Source: Muribaculaceae bacterium (GTDB lineage: Bacteria > Bacteroidota > Bacteroidia > Bacteroidales > Muribaculaceae). From it: 33,047 bases of DNA. The stretch covers positions 1 to 33,047 of the forward strand of contig JAFTEU010000144.1 in NCBI GenBank assembly GCA_017453505.1, read 5' to 3'. Positions 7,823 to 16,546 of this stretch are shown here, one piece after another. The notes beneath the pieces were generated by a model that saw only the letters and a program-made list of their open reading frames with translations, ran no database searches and was not told where the DNA came from. The position numbers and the translations under genes are program-made. Numbering within the stretch: position 1 is the first letter of the stretch; each line of letters opens with the position of its first letter.

Positions 7823-9508
7823 ATGACCAGACGATTATTCCTGATGATAGCATGCCTGACACTGGCAGCTCAATTCAGCACAGCAATGACCAAGTATGTC
7901 GGAGGAGACATCTCATTGCTCACCAAGTATGAAGAACGAGGAGCCATCTACTACAACGAGAACGGCTCACGCATCACCAATGTCCTCGACTATCTCAAGA
8001 CCAACGGCATGAACGCCATGCGCGTGCGACTCTTTGTTGATCCCTCAAGAGCCGGAGCCGAGGATCAAGGCGAAGGTGTCTGCCAGGACTTGCCCTTCGT
8101 TCTCGCCCTGGGCCAGCGCATCAAGGCCGCCGGTTTCGACCTGCTGCTCGACATCCACTACAGCGACACCTGGACCGATCCCGGACAGCACTCAACTCCA
8201 GCCTCATGGACCGTGACCAGCGCCCTGGCCGACAGCGTCTACAGCTATACCTGCCGCGTGCTACATGCCATGAGGTCTGCAGGAGCGACACCCGACTTCA
8301 TTCAAGTGGGCAACGAGGTGACCTACGGCATGATGTGGCCCACAGGGCATTGTTATCCCAGCGGGGCCAACTACAATGGCGGCACTTTCGCCACGTTCGC
8401 CAACTACCTCAAGCAAGGCATTAAGGCATGCCGTGAAGTATGTCCCCAGGCTCAAATAGTCGTTCACACCGAGATGAGCCGGTCGAGCAACGTGACATCG
8501 TTCTACCAGTCACTGCAAAGCTACACGGATGACTATGACATCATCGGACTGAGCTACTATCCCTACTGGCACGGCGGGCTCGGTGTTCTCGATGAGCTCT
8601 TGACGACACTCGAAGCCAGCTATCCGACCAAGAAGATACAAATCGTCGAGACCGGCTATCCTCATGCCTATTACCCCACTGGGGCCAGCTACGACCTGCA
8701 ATCGACCTGGCCTGCCACCGAGGCTGGCCAGAAAGCCTTCGCCCAGCAGCTGATCGCCACACTCAATGCCCACAGCAGGGTCAACGGCCTGTACTGGTGG
8801 TTCCCCGAGGCCAACGAGTATGGCATCAATTACACCAATAGTGTGACGACCGATTGGTACAACTGCGGCTGGTGGGACAATGCCAACGGTCAAGTGATGG
8901 ATGCCCTGTTTGTCATGCAGGACTTCCTCGACGGTAGCGGTGAGGATCCCATCGAGCCCACCGACAGCACCGACATTTACATCGTTGGCGGCGAGGATAA
9001 TTGGAGTCTGACCGAGCCTCTCGGCAAGATGACCAACCGAGGCGACGGGACCTATGTGGACACACTGACGCTGTCCGCGCCCATCTACTTCGTGTTTGCC
9101 GACGGTGACCCTGAAGCATGGAATAACGACTGGACGGCATTCAACAGCACCTATCGCTATGGCCCCTCAGCTACAACGACCATCACCACAGGCATCGAGT
9201 ACACCACAGCCAAGCGCGACAACAACTATTCCTATTATTTCACGGGCGACGGCAGCGACTACCTGTTCTATTTCAACCTCGACGATCTCACCTTCAAGCT
9301 GGAGAAAATCGAGCCTGAACCGACTATCCTGCGTGGAGATGTGAACGACGACGGACGTGTCAACATTGATGACGTTACAACGCTGATTGACTATCTGTTG
9401 GGAAGCCAACCGCAGCCATTCAGTAGCGATAATGCCGATCTTGACGGCAACGGCAAGATATCTATCGATGACGTGACGACATTGATTGATCTGCTTCTCA
9501 CTCAATGA
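7823..9508 (+). CDS. Secreted GH53 arabinogalactan endo-beta-1,4-galactanase with C-terminal dockerin-like repeats
   Basis: A 561-residue protein with a signal peptide (1-21). Residues about 24-370 form a GH53 catalytic domain. The acid/base is E165 in VGNEVTYGM and the nucleophile is E276 in IVETGYPH, both in typical GH53 settings; LLLDIHYSDTWTDPG (108-121) is also characteristic. The family cleaves beta-1,4-galactan of pectin side chains. Residues 385-497 (starting IYIVGGEDNWS, later WTAFNSTYRYGP) look like a SusE/SusF-type carbohydrate-binding beta-sandwich (inferred). Residues 504-561 hold two dockerin-type loops, DVNDDGRVNIDD and DLDGNGKISIDD, the second ending at the C-terminus. The start at 7823 is chosen because the only longer option, a TTG at 7793, lies inside the promoter box. 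The secreted S8 protease genes follow on the same strand but have their own promoter-like boxes. Confidence 0.92.
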   Translation: MTRRLFLMIACLTLAAQFSTAMTKYVGGDISLLTKYEERGAIYYNENGSRITNVLDYLKTNGMNAMRVRLFVDPSRAGAEDQGEGVCQDLPFVLALGQRIKAAGFDLLLDIHYSDTWTDPGQHSTPASWTVTSALADSVYSYTCRVLHAMRSAGATPDFIQVGNEVTYGMMWPTGHCYPSGANYNGGTFATFANYLKQGIKACREVCPQAQIVVHTEMSRSSNVTSFYQSLQSYTDDYDIIGLSYYPYWHGGLGVLDELLTTLEASYPTKKIQIVETGYPHAYYPTGASYDLQSTWPATEAGQKAFAQQLIATLNAHSRVNGLYWWFPEANEYGINYTNSVTTDWYNCGWWDNANGQVMDALFVMQDFLDGSGEDPIEPTDSTDIYIVGGEDNWSLTEPLGKMTNRGDGTYVDTLTLSAPIYFVFADGDPEAWNNDWTAFNSTYRYGPSATTTITTGIEYTTAKRDNNYSYYFTGDGSDYLFYFNLDDLTFKLEKIEPEPTILRGDVNDDGRVNIDDVTTLIDYLLGSQPQPFSSDNADLDGNGKISIDDVTTLIDLLLTQ

Positions 9509-9546
9509 CACAACATCAGTTTGTTTTTGCCATACCAGTGATCCTT

Positions 9547-9578
9547 GTTGTATAGCTCAAACTTTCTGACTAACTTTG
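9547..9578 (+). promoter_or_regulatory. Candidate promoter of first S8 protease gene
   Basis: GTTG (9547-9550), 20 nt, then TAACTTTG (9571-9578). A start near 9585 would leave about 20 nt before the ATG at 9607, close to the arrangement at the GH53 gene. Confidence 0.55.
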
Positions 9579-9606
9579 CATCTTTAATGTAATAATGATC
9601 ACCAAT

Positions 9607-11928
9607 ATGAGAAGATTCACATGGGCCATCTTGGCAATGCTGACCCTGGCCACCGCCGTAGCACAATTCAAGAACAATGTGCCCTTCAACGTACAGGCCT
9701 ACTTGACCGAGCGGGCCGAGGTTCAACGCTTGACACAGGAGGACAAGACTCAAGCGCTGAAGCAGATGTCACCTCAATTTGCCCCACCTCGCAGGATCAA
9801 CGGAATCGAAATGGTCAGTGCGTTTATCGATATCGACAACAAGAGCACAATAGCCGTGCTGAAGGCCCATGGAGTGCGCGTCAACAGCGTGTTCGACGGC
9901 TTTGTCACGGCTCACATACCTGTTGACAAGTTGTCTGAGATATCCATGCTGGATGGTGTAGCAGACATTGAGATCGGCCGCAAGATGGAATTGTGTACCG
10001 ACAGCACATTGAGCAAGACACTTGCCGGCCAGGTCCTCAATGGCACAGAATATGGTTTACCACAGGCCTATGACGGCACAGGTGTTGTCATTGGTATCAT
10101 TGACTCTGGCTTTGATTTTCAGCACTATGCATTCCGCAGCGAGGAGGATCCAAGTCGATCACGCATCGTCAGGGTCTATAACCCCGAGGACACAACAGGA
10201 CATCCGATCATTGTGGATTCCAATCATTCATGGGGTTCGGTATTCATGGACGAGCAAATCGACACACTCACAACCGACAAGGCCGGTAACACTCATGGCA
10301 CCCACACTGCAAGTATCGCCGCGGGTAGGCATTTTAACGGATGGGGTGGTATGGCTCCAGGAGCAGATATCGTGTTATGCGCTTCATGGTCACTGAATGT
10401 TTCATTATATGAGCCCGAGGTCATCGACTGCGTCAATTATATCTATTCCTACGCCGATAGTGTTGGTAAGCCATGTGTCATCAGTGTGAGCGTGAGCACT
10501 AACGAGGGTCCTCATGACGGTAATGACCGCGTTTCAAAGGCAATTGCCCAGATGGTAGGTCCAGGTCATATCTTCGTCATCGCTGCCGGCAACAATGGTG
10601 TGAGACAGGCATACTGCAGTGGCCAGACCCAGGCCAAAACACCCTTCAGCATGCTATTGGGATGTAAGAACTTGAATATCAACTCTGATTATTCTTATTA
10701 CTATGGAAACATCTGGGTTGACTCCTGGGTAAGGGAAACCGGACTCGGCAATCGACCAGTGGCAAAATTCCATATCCTTGATAAAGAGACTAAACGCATC
10801 GTTTGGGAATCGGGCTACATCAACGAGGATAAATCCATCTATTCAACTGAATTCAGCGATTATTTTGAGCCAGACCTCAGTGTTGACAGTATTGGATATG
10901 TGAGGGCTGCCAATTACTATAATTCAAACTCCAAAAAGTGGAGTATGAGGACATACGTCAACAACCTGCGCTGTAAGGCCAGTAGCATTGATGCCACCGG
11001 ATTAATCACAAGCAGATACCAGATAGGTGTCTCCATCTATCCCATCTCGGTGCTCTATCCTGGCACAGCCAGCAATTTCACTATTGACTCCTGGTTAGCT
11101 GTGAGCACCGCCCAACGGGAATGGAACGACGGCATTTATATTGATAAGACCTCCACTGATGGTTCTATAGAGACAGAATTTGTTCCAGGGTTCTATGCCT
11201 TGCCTTCAAACGATTGTTCCATCGGATCCTATGCTGTGAACGACTCTGTCATCTCGGTTGGCGCATATATTGGACGAAATTGGTTCTATTCATTGCAGCT
11301 GGATTCCATTATGGTTGACCCAAACACAACCATTGGTGGCTATACCAATTTCTCAGGATTCCAGTCTACAGGAGTAGGCCCGACAGGAAGCGCATTACCA
11401 ACAGTCACCGCACCAGGCTATAATGTGATTGCCGCTGGCAGCCGCTATTCCTATTTCTCAGAATTCACCCCTTCCCTCGTCGCTCGCTCAGACGATGGTT
11501 CATACTGGGGTGTGTTGAGCGGAACATCGATGGCTACACCCGCTGTTGCCGGCATCATAGCTCAGTGGCTGCAGATCAACCCGAATCTTTCCCCTGGCGA
11601 CATCAAGAGAATCATTGCTCAAACGGCAATCAAGGACGAATTCACCAGCAATCCCAATTTTGGAGTGCGTTTTGGGCCCAATGGTAAGATTGATGCCATG
11701 GCCGGTGCCCGTTTGTTACTCGGGATTGAGGAACCTACTACTCTTGCTGGAGATGTTGATGGTAATGGCAAAGTGAACATTGACGACATCACACTACTGA
11801 TTGACTACATGTTGGGAATGGACGTAGACATTAACCAGGATGCAGCTGATGTCTATCCTGACAATGTTATCAATATAGATGATCTCACCACCTTGATTGA
11901 TTACATGCTTGGCATACCGTTCAAGTGA
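9607..11928 (+). CDS. Secreted subtilisin-like (S8) serine protease with dockerin-like tail, copy 1
   Basis: A 773-residue protein when begun at MRRFTWAIL (9607); an ATG four codons earlier is possible but leaves only a very short leader. The signal peptide is residues 1-20. An N-terminal prodomain-like region (about 30-125) precedes the catalytic domain. The S8 triad is visible: D166 in IGIIDSGFD, H230 in HGTHTAS and S641 in SGTSMATP, with a likely oxyanion Asn in VIAAGNNG. His and Ser are about 410 residues apart, far more than the roughly 157 in subtilisin, so a large beta-rich insertion lies between them (around 340-580). Residues 713-773 contain dockerin-like repeats; the first loop DVDGNGKVNIDD is canonical, the second (DVYPDNVINIDD) is degenerate. 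The cell-surface or extracellular role is inferred. The next gene is a paralog. Confidence 0.92.
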   Translation: MRRFTWAILAMLTLATAVAQFKNNVPFNVQAYLTERAEVQRLTQEDKTQALKQMSPQFAPPRRINGIEMVSAFIDIDNKSTIAVLKAHGVRVNSVFDGFVTAHIPVDKLSEISMLDGVADIEIGRKMELCTDSTLSKTLAGQVLNGTEYGLPQAYDGTGVVIGIIDSGFDFQHYAFRSEEDPSRSRIVRVYNPEDTTGHPIIVDSNHSWGSVFMDEQIDTLTTDKAGNTHGTHTASIAAGRHFNGWGGMAPGADIVLCASWSLNVSLYEPEVIDCVNYIYSYADSVGKPCVISVSVSTNEGPHDGNDRVSKAIAQMVGPGHIFVIAAGNNGVRQAYCSGQTQAKTPFSMLLGCKNLNINSDYSYYYGNIWVDSWVRETGLGNRPVAKFHILDKETKRIVWESGYINEDKSIYSTEFSDYFEPDLSVDSIGYVRAANYYNSNSKKWSMRTYVNNLRCKASSIDATGLITSRYQIGVSIYPISVLYPGTASNFTIDSWLAVSTAQREWNDGIYIDKTSTDGSIETEFVPGFYALPSNDCSIGSYAVNDSVISVGAYIGRNWFYSLQLDSIMVDPNTTIGGYTNFSGFQSTGVGPTGSALPTVTAPGYNVIAAGSRYSYFSEFTPSLVARSDDGSYWGVLSGTSMATPAVAGIIAQWLQINPNLSPGDIKRIIAQTAIKDEFTSNPNFGVRFGPNGKIDAMAGARLLLGIEEPTTLAGDVDGNGKVNIDDITLLIDYMLGMDVDINQDAADVYPDNVINIDDLTTLIDYMLGIPFK

Positions 11929-11958
11929 AATCGATGAACCAACGACAGACTTATTTGG

Positions 11959-11977
11959 TACATTTGTATTACTTTTG
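11959..11977 (+). promoter_or_regulatory. Two close -7-like boxes before second S8 protease gene
   Basis: TACATTTG (11959-11966) and TACTTTTG (11970-11977) both fit TAnnTTTG. The second lies 22 nt before the ATG at 12000, matching the spacing seen at the other genes. No good upstream TTTG at the right distance from the second box was found. Confidence 0.45.
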
Positions 11978-11999
11978 CAGGAAAAATACAATTACAGAC

Positions 12000-14252
12000 A
12001 TGAAACATATTCTCGCCCTCGTCACATCAATGATAATGGCCATGTGCTTGCAAGCCCAGGGATTATTGCCCGCATCGGTTCAGCAGTTTCTGAATGATTA
12101 TCAGTACTGCAAGCGGATCGATAAACTGGGAGTTAACGCTGGTATGAGAGAGCACTCTATCTATTACCCTGCCAAAGTCATTGATGGCCACGAAATGGTT
12201 GACGCTTTCATTGCTATCGACAATGATGCCGTGATTAGTTTATTAGAAGCTCAAGGCGTGATTGTCGGCAGCCGGTTCGACGGTTTTGTCACGGCTCAAA
12301 TTCCTGTTGATAATTTAGCACCTGTTTCACGGTTGACTGGCGTGAAAGATATAGAAATCAGCCGTCAATTGACGTTGACGACCGACAGCACTAGGCGCGT
12401 CACTCATGTCACACAAGTGCAGCAGGGGATTCCTGGCGAATGGGCCAAAGGATTTGACGGCACGGGGGTAATAGTTGGTGTTATCGACACCGGATTTGAT
12501 TATCAACATCGGGCATTCAGGTCCAATGATGATGTTTCACATTCACGCATTGTCAGGGTTTATAGCACAACTGATAACAGCGGCCATCGGGCTAGCTATA
12601 ACCGTGGCACCATCAAGTTGCCCGGATCTGTCTTCATGAACGACGAGATCTACAGTCTCACGACCGATAACAAAAATGGCACACATGGGACCCACACAAC
12701 AAGCATTGCCGCCGGATCACATGTCAACGGTTACGGTGGCATGGCACCTGGTGCCGACATCGTCTTATGTGCAGCGAGCGCGCTTGATGGAAGTTTATCT
12801 GAAGTTGAGATCGCCAACTGTGTCCGTTACATTGACAGCTATGCCGACAGCGTGGGCAAACCTTGTGTTATCAGCGTTAGCGTTAGCACTAATGCTGGTC
12901 CACATGACGGCAGTGACTATCTGTCAAAAGCCATTAAACAGATTACGGGTCCTGGACGCATCTTTGTCATTGCCGCCGGCAACAACAAGGGCAAAAATTT
13001 CTATGCCAGCAAGTTATCCAGCCCAAGCAATCCTTTAAACCTGATTTTCAAAGGACGGAATTATATAAATGCCGACTCGACCTATCTTTATCGTAGCCAT
13101 ATATCTGAAATATGGATGCGTTCGACTAATACTAATCTATACTATAAGTTTCATATATTAGACAAGACCACAGGAAAAATCGTTTGGGAGAGCGAGCAGT
13201 TCTCTGGCAAGGTAAGTCTCACCCATCATGACCTGAGAGGCTTCTATGATTGCTATACCGATGCGGACACAGTTGGCACGATTACAGCTACGCCCAGCTA
13301 TGCCTCAGCTAACAAGAAGTACTACTTGTCAATTTCAATCCACAACTTGATATGCCACGAGTATACTATTTCGGGGGGGCAAAAGATCAGCCGTTATGCA
13401 TTGGGCGTTAGCGTCTACCCTCGCAAGAACACACCTGTCTACATCGATGCATGGGCGGGTATTAACGGAACAGGATACAGCGATTACCCACAGCCCGTTA
13501 CAACCCCCTCAGGTGAAGTGAATACCCACTTCTATTCGTCGGCAAGTGATGCATGCTGCATTGGCACCTATGCCACTAGCGACTCTGTTATCTCCGCTGG
13601 GGCATTCACTGCCCGCAACACCTATTTTTCAATGTCAAACAACAAGATTGTAACGGATAACACCGAATCGGTGGGACGTATTGCCAGTTTCTCGAGTTAT
13701 CAATTACAAGGACACGGTCCCACTGGTGAGGCCCTGCCCACAACTTGTGCTCCAGGTGTTGATGTGGTCGGTGCTTGCAGCAAGTACTCCTATTTTGCTT
13801 ACACGAGTAACCCTACAACCGTGATGACCGTTGACGGGAGCTGGTGGGGTGTCATGACAGGTACATCAATGGCTGCGCCCACTGTGGCAGGCATCATAGC
13901 CCTATGGCTTCAAGCTGATCCAAACCTCTCAGTAGCAGAGGTCAAGAGCATCTTGACTAAAACCGGTATTCATGACCGATACACAGAGGGCCTCAACGCC
14001 TTTGAGTATGGGCCCAATGGAAAGATTGACGCACTGGCAGGCATGAGGCTCGTGCTGAACCGCATGGGATTCTTGCTCGGAGACATCGACAATGACCAGC
14101 AAGTCACCATCAATGATTTGTCTACCTTAATTGACCATTTACTCAGCGGAGATCTGAAAGATTTAAATCTGATGAACGCCGATCTGGATGGCAATGGAAT
14201 CATCACTATAGATGATCTATCCTATTTGATAGATTTCTTGCTAAAATACTGA
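12000..14252 (+). CDS. Secreted subtilisin-like (S8) serine protease with dockerin-like tail, copy 2
   Basis: A 750-residue paralog of the preceding gene, collinear over its whole length. The signal peptide is MKHILALVTSMIMAMCLQAQ. The prodomain shares the pattern DGHEMVDAFIAIDN and FDGFVTAQIPVDNL with copy 1. The catalytic triad is D163 (VGVIDTGFD), H229 (HGTHTTS) and S623 (TGTSMAAP). As in copy 1, a large insertion separates His and Ser. The tail (692-750) has two dockerin-like units; the first loop is altered (DIDNDQQVTIND), the second is canonical (DLDGNGIITIDD). The start at 12000 was chosen because it begins a signal peptide and sits 22 nt after a -7 box; the frame also extends upstream to overlap the end of copy 1. 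A run of seven G at 13373-13379 lies in the coding sequence. A 13-bp hairpin follows the gene. Confidence 0.92.
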   Translation: MKHILALVTSMIMAMCLQAQGLLPASVQQFLNDYQYCKRIDKLGVNAGMREHSIYYPAKVIDGHEMVDAFIAIDNDAVISLLEAQGVIVGSRFDGFVTAQIPVDNLAPVSRLTGVKDIEISRQLTLTTDSTRRVTHVTQVQQGIPGEWAKGFDGTGVIVGVIDTGFDYQHRAFRSNDDVSHSRIVRVYSTTDNSGHRASYNRGTIKLPGSVFMNDEIYSLTTDNKNGTHGTHTTSIAAGSHVNGYGGMAPGADIVLCAASALDGSLSEVEIANCVRYIDSYADSVGKPCVISVSVSTNAGPHDGSDYLSKAIKQITGPGRIFVIAAGNNKGKNFYASKLSSPSNPLNLIFKGRNYINADSTYLYRSHISEIWMRSTNTNLYYKFHILDKTTGKIVWESEQFSGKVSLTHHDLRGFYDCYTDADTVGTITATPSYASANKKYYLSISIHNLICHEYTISGGQKISRYALGVSVYPRKNTPVYIDAWAGINGTGYSDYPQPVTTPSGEVNTHFYSSASDACCIGTYATSDSVISAGAFTARNTYFSMSNNKIVTDNTESVGRIASFSSYQLQGHGPTGEALPTTCAPGVDVVGACSKYSYFAYTSNPTTVMTVDGSWWGVMTGTSMAAPTVAGIIALWLQADPNLSVAEVKSILTKTGIHDRYTEGLNAFEYGPNGKIDALAGMRLVLNRMGFLLGDIDNDQQVTINDLSTLIDHLLSGDLKDLNLMNADLDGNGIITIDDLSYLIDFLLKY

Positions 14253-14281
14253 TCATTTTGAACGGCAAACACATGATGATA

Positions 14282-14322
14282 ATTACAAGGCCCGCCACTA
14301 TTACAGCGACGGGCCTTGTAAT
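14282..14322. terminator. Bidirectional hairpin terminator between convergent genes
   Basis: Perfect 13-base arms ATTACAAGGCCCG (14282-14294) and CGGGCCTTGTAAT (14310-14322) with a 15-nt loop. It lies between the stop of the S8 protease (14252) and the stop of gpmI (14349) and could end transcription from both sides. Confidence 0.8.
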
Positions 14323-14348
14323 CACATCATGTCTTCTATCAGTAATGA

Positions 14349-15872
14349 TTACTTGGTCACATCAATCAGGCCATGACCTGTCATTTCTTTAGGCTGAGGC
14401 AACCCCATAATCTGGAGAATACTGGGAGCCACATCGGCAAGACGGCCTGTATTGATAATCAGTTCGGGATTCTCTGTGACATAGATGATGGGGACTGGAT
14501 TCAACGAGTGAGCCGTATTGGCGGTACCGTCGCTATTGATCGCATGGTCGGCATTACCATGATCGGCAATAATGATGACCTCGTAGCCCGTAGCACGAGC
14601 GGCCTCAACAGTATCATGCACACAACGATCCACAGCTTTGACAGCCTGGGTGATCGCATCATAGACACCAGTGTGACCGACCATATCCCCGTTGGCGTAG
14701 TTCACAACAATAAAATCATACTTATCCTCACGAATCGCGGCAACAAGTTTATCGCGAACCTCAAAGGCACTCATCTCAGGCTTCAAGTCATAAGTTGCCA
14801 CATCCGGCGAAGGCACCAATATTCTGTCCTCGTTCTCGAAGGGCTGCTCACGACCACCACTGAAGAAGAACGTCACATGTGCATATTTCTCGGTTTCAGC
14901 GATATGCAACTGTCGCTTACCCTGACTGGACAGATATTCTGACAAGGTATTGTCCACATTTTCCTTCGGGAAAAGGATGTGCATATCCTTAAAGGTGGGA
15001 TCGTAGGGGGTCATGCAATAATACTGCAAACCGGGGATGACAGTCATGCCATCGTCGGGCATATCCTTCTGAGTCAAGGCAATCGTGATCTGCTTGGCTC
15101 GGTCGTTGCGGAAATTGAAGAAGATAACCACGTCACCCTCCTGGATGCGTCCGTCAACAGTAGAATTCACGATTGGCTTGATAAACTCATCTGTCACGCC
15201 TTCGTCATAAGACTCTTGAATCGCACGAACCATGTCATCGCTCTTACGGCCAATGCCGGCTGTGAGCATGTCATAGGCCACCTTGATGCGATCCCAGTTA
15301 TTATTACGGTCCATCGCATAGTAGCGACCTATAACAGTAGCAACGGTACCCGCACTTTGCTGGCAGTGGGCAATCACCGTGTTAACAAATCCCTTGCCAC
15401 TCTCTGGGTCGGTGTCACGTCCGTCCATGAAGCAGTGTACATATACTTTCTCTAATTCATATTGCTTTGCGATATCGCAAAGTGCCATCAAGTGTTCTTG
15501 TGAGCTGTGAACGCCACCTGTACTAGTAAGTCCCATGATATGAAGGGCCTTGCCATTGTCACGGGCATAGGTATACGCATTCACGACCTCAGGATTCTTG
15601 AGGATAGAACCATCCTCAATACTCTTGTTAATCTTCACTAAATCCTGATAGACCACACGGCCTCCGCCGATGTTCAAATGGCCGACTTCACTATTACCCA
15701 TTTGGCCATCGGGCAGGCCAACGTCCTCACCACATGCTTTCAATGTGCTGTGCGGATAGGCTGCTCGCAAGAAATCAAGATAGGGAGTCGGTGTACTATA
15801 AATAGCGTTGCTGCGACCATTAGGGCCCTCACCCCAACCGTCAAGTATCATCAATAATGCTTTTTTTGCCAT
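14349..15872 (-). CDS. gpmI: 2,3-bisphosphoglycerate-independent phosphoglycerate mutase
   Basis: A 507-residue cytoplasmic enzyme of the usual family length. It interconverts 3- and 2-phosphoglycerate in glycolysis and gluconeogenesis, using two manganese ions and a phosphoserine intermediate. The N-terminus [16 protein letters not shown] carries the metal ligand D11. The nucleophile is S61 in [30 protein letters not shown], with the mutase-domain DGRD, and the C-terminal ADHGNADH metal site are intact. The start is the ATG at 15872: an in-frame extension to 15923 would run into the TACCTTTG promoter box, and family members begin with this MxKKALLxILDGWG pattern. It is monocistronic, divergent from msrA and convergent with the S8 protease. 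Confidence 0.96.
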   Translation of the reverse strand: MAKKALLMILDGWGEGPNGRSNAIYSTPTPYLDFLRAAYPHSTLKACGEDVGLPDGQMGNSEVGHLNIGGGRVVYQDLVKINKSIEDGSILKNPEVVNAYTYARDNGKALHIMGLTSTGGVHSSQEHLMALCDIAKQYELEKVYVHCFMDGRDTDPESGKGFVNTVIAHCQQSAGTVATVIGRYYAMDRNNNWDRIKVAYDMLTAGIGRKSDDMVRAIQESYDEGVTDEFIKPIVNSTVDGRIQEGDVVIFFNFRNDRAKQITIALTQKDMPDDGMTVIPGLQYYCMTPYDPTFKDMHILFPKENVDNTLSEYLSSQGKRQLHIAETEKYAHVTFFFSGGREQPFENEDRILVPSPDVATYDLKPEMSAFEVRDKLVAAIREDKYDFIVVNYANGDMVGHTGVYDAITQAVKAVDRCVHDTVEAARATGYEVIIIADHGNADHAINSDGTANTAHSLNPVPIIYVTENPELIINTGRLADVAPSILQIMGLPQPKEMTGHGLIDVTK

Positions 15873-15920
15873 GATAGAGTTTTTTACCTTATTTGTTATT
15901 AAACCTGATTTTTGGGACTG

Positions 15921-15928
15921 CAAAGGTA
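15921..15928 (-). promoter_or_regulatory. Candidate -7 element of gpmI promoter
   Basis: The minus strand reads TACCTTTG here, matching TAnnTTTG, with the ATG about 48 nt downstream. No good TTTG element was found 19-21 nt upstream. Confidence 0.5.
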
Positions 15929-15978
15929 GTGAAAAGTTTTCATTTTTCTAGCGAAAAGCTACGGTTTTATCACGGACG

Positions 15979-16010
15979 GTTGGGTAATTGCAGGATATTT
16001 GCTACCTTTG
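15979..16010 (+). promoter_or_regulatory. Candidate promoter of msrA operon
   Basis: GTTG (15979-15982), 20 nt, then TACCTTTG (16003-16010), the same arrangement as before the first S8 gene. The msrA ATG at 16035 follows 24 nt later. A purine-rich AAAGGAG at 16026-16032 resembles a Shine-Dalgarno sequence but is only 2 nt from the ATG, which is unusually close. Confidence 0.55.
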
Positions 16011-16034
16011 TGACAGATTAATCATAAAGGAGTC

Positions 16035-16538
16035 ATGAAAGAGATATATTTTGCCGGGGGATGTTTCTGGGGAACAGAACATTACTTCAAGCTAGTAAAC
16101 GGGGTCGTGGAGACCGAGGTCGGTTATGCAAATGGTCATACCGACAACCCGACCTATCAGGACGTGTGTACCGACAAGACCGGGTTTGCCGAGACTGTGA
16201 GGGTCGTTTATGATCCCGAAGTCATCACTCTCGAGTTCCTGACAGAGATGTATTTTAAGGCCATCGACCCGACCAGCATCAATCAGCAAGGACATGACAA
16301 GGGCACACAATACCGCACGGGCATCTATTATACTGATGTGGCAGATGTGCCGACCCTGCAAGCTGTTTATAATCGGGTTCAGGCTGAAGTGCGCCGCCGA
16401 CTTGCCGTCGAGCTGCTGCCTCTCAAGAACTTCTATAACGCCGAGGATTATCATCAGGATTACCTTGACAAGAACCCCGACGGATATTGCCACCTTCCGT
16501 TGGAACTGTTTGAAATGGCCAAGCGCGCTAACCGTTAA
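16035..16538 (+). CDS. msrA: Peptide-methionine (S)-S-oxide reductase
   Basis: A 167-residue single-domain MsrA, which repairs oxidised methionine (S-sulfoxide form) in proteins using thioredoxin-type reductants. The catalytic cysteine is C10 in FAGGCFWGTE. Other family hallmarks are VGYANGHTDNPTYQDVC (30-46), the HDKGTQYRTGIYY stretch (about 95-107) and FYNAEDYHQDYL near the C-terminus. There is no signal peptide, so it is cytoplasmic, and no fused MsrB domain. The carboxypeptidase gene starts 8 nt after the stop, so the two are probably cotranscribed. Confidence 0.96.
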   Translation: MKEIYFAGGCFWGTEHYFKLVNGVVETEVGYANGHTDNPTYQDVCTDKTGFAETVRVVYDPEVITLEFLTEMYFKAIDPTSINQQGHDKGTQYRTGIYYTDVADVPTLQAVYNRVQAEVRRRLAVELLPLKNFYNAEDYHQDYLDKNPDGYCHLPLELFEMAKRANR

Positions 16539-16546
16539 TTCCATTC

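Noticed and set aside
7158..7826. A 222-codon frame overlapping holA and the GH53 promoter
   Set aside because: Out-of-frame reading of holA, rich in Ser, Pro, Thr and Arg, running through a terminator and promoter.
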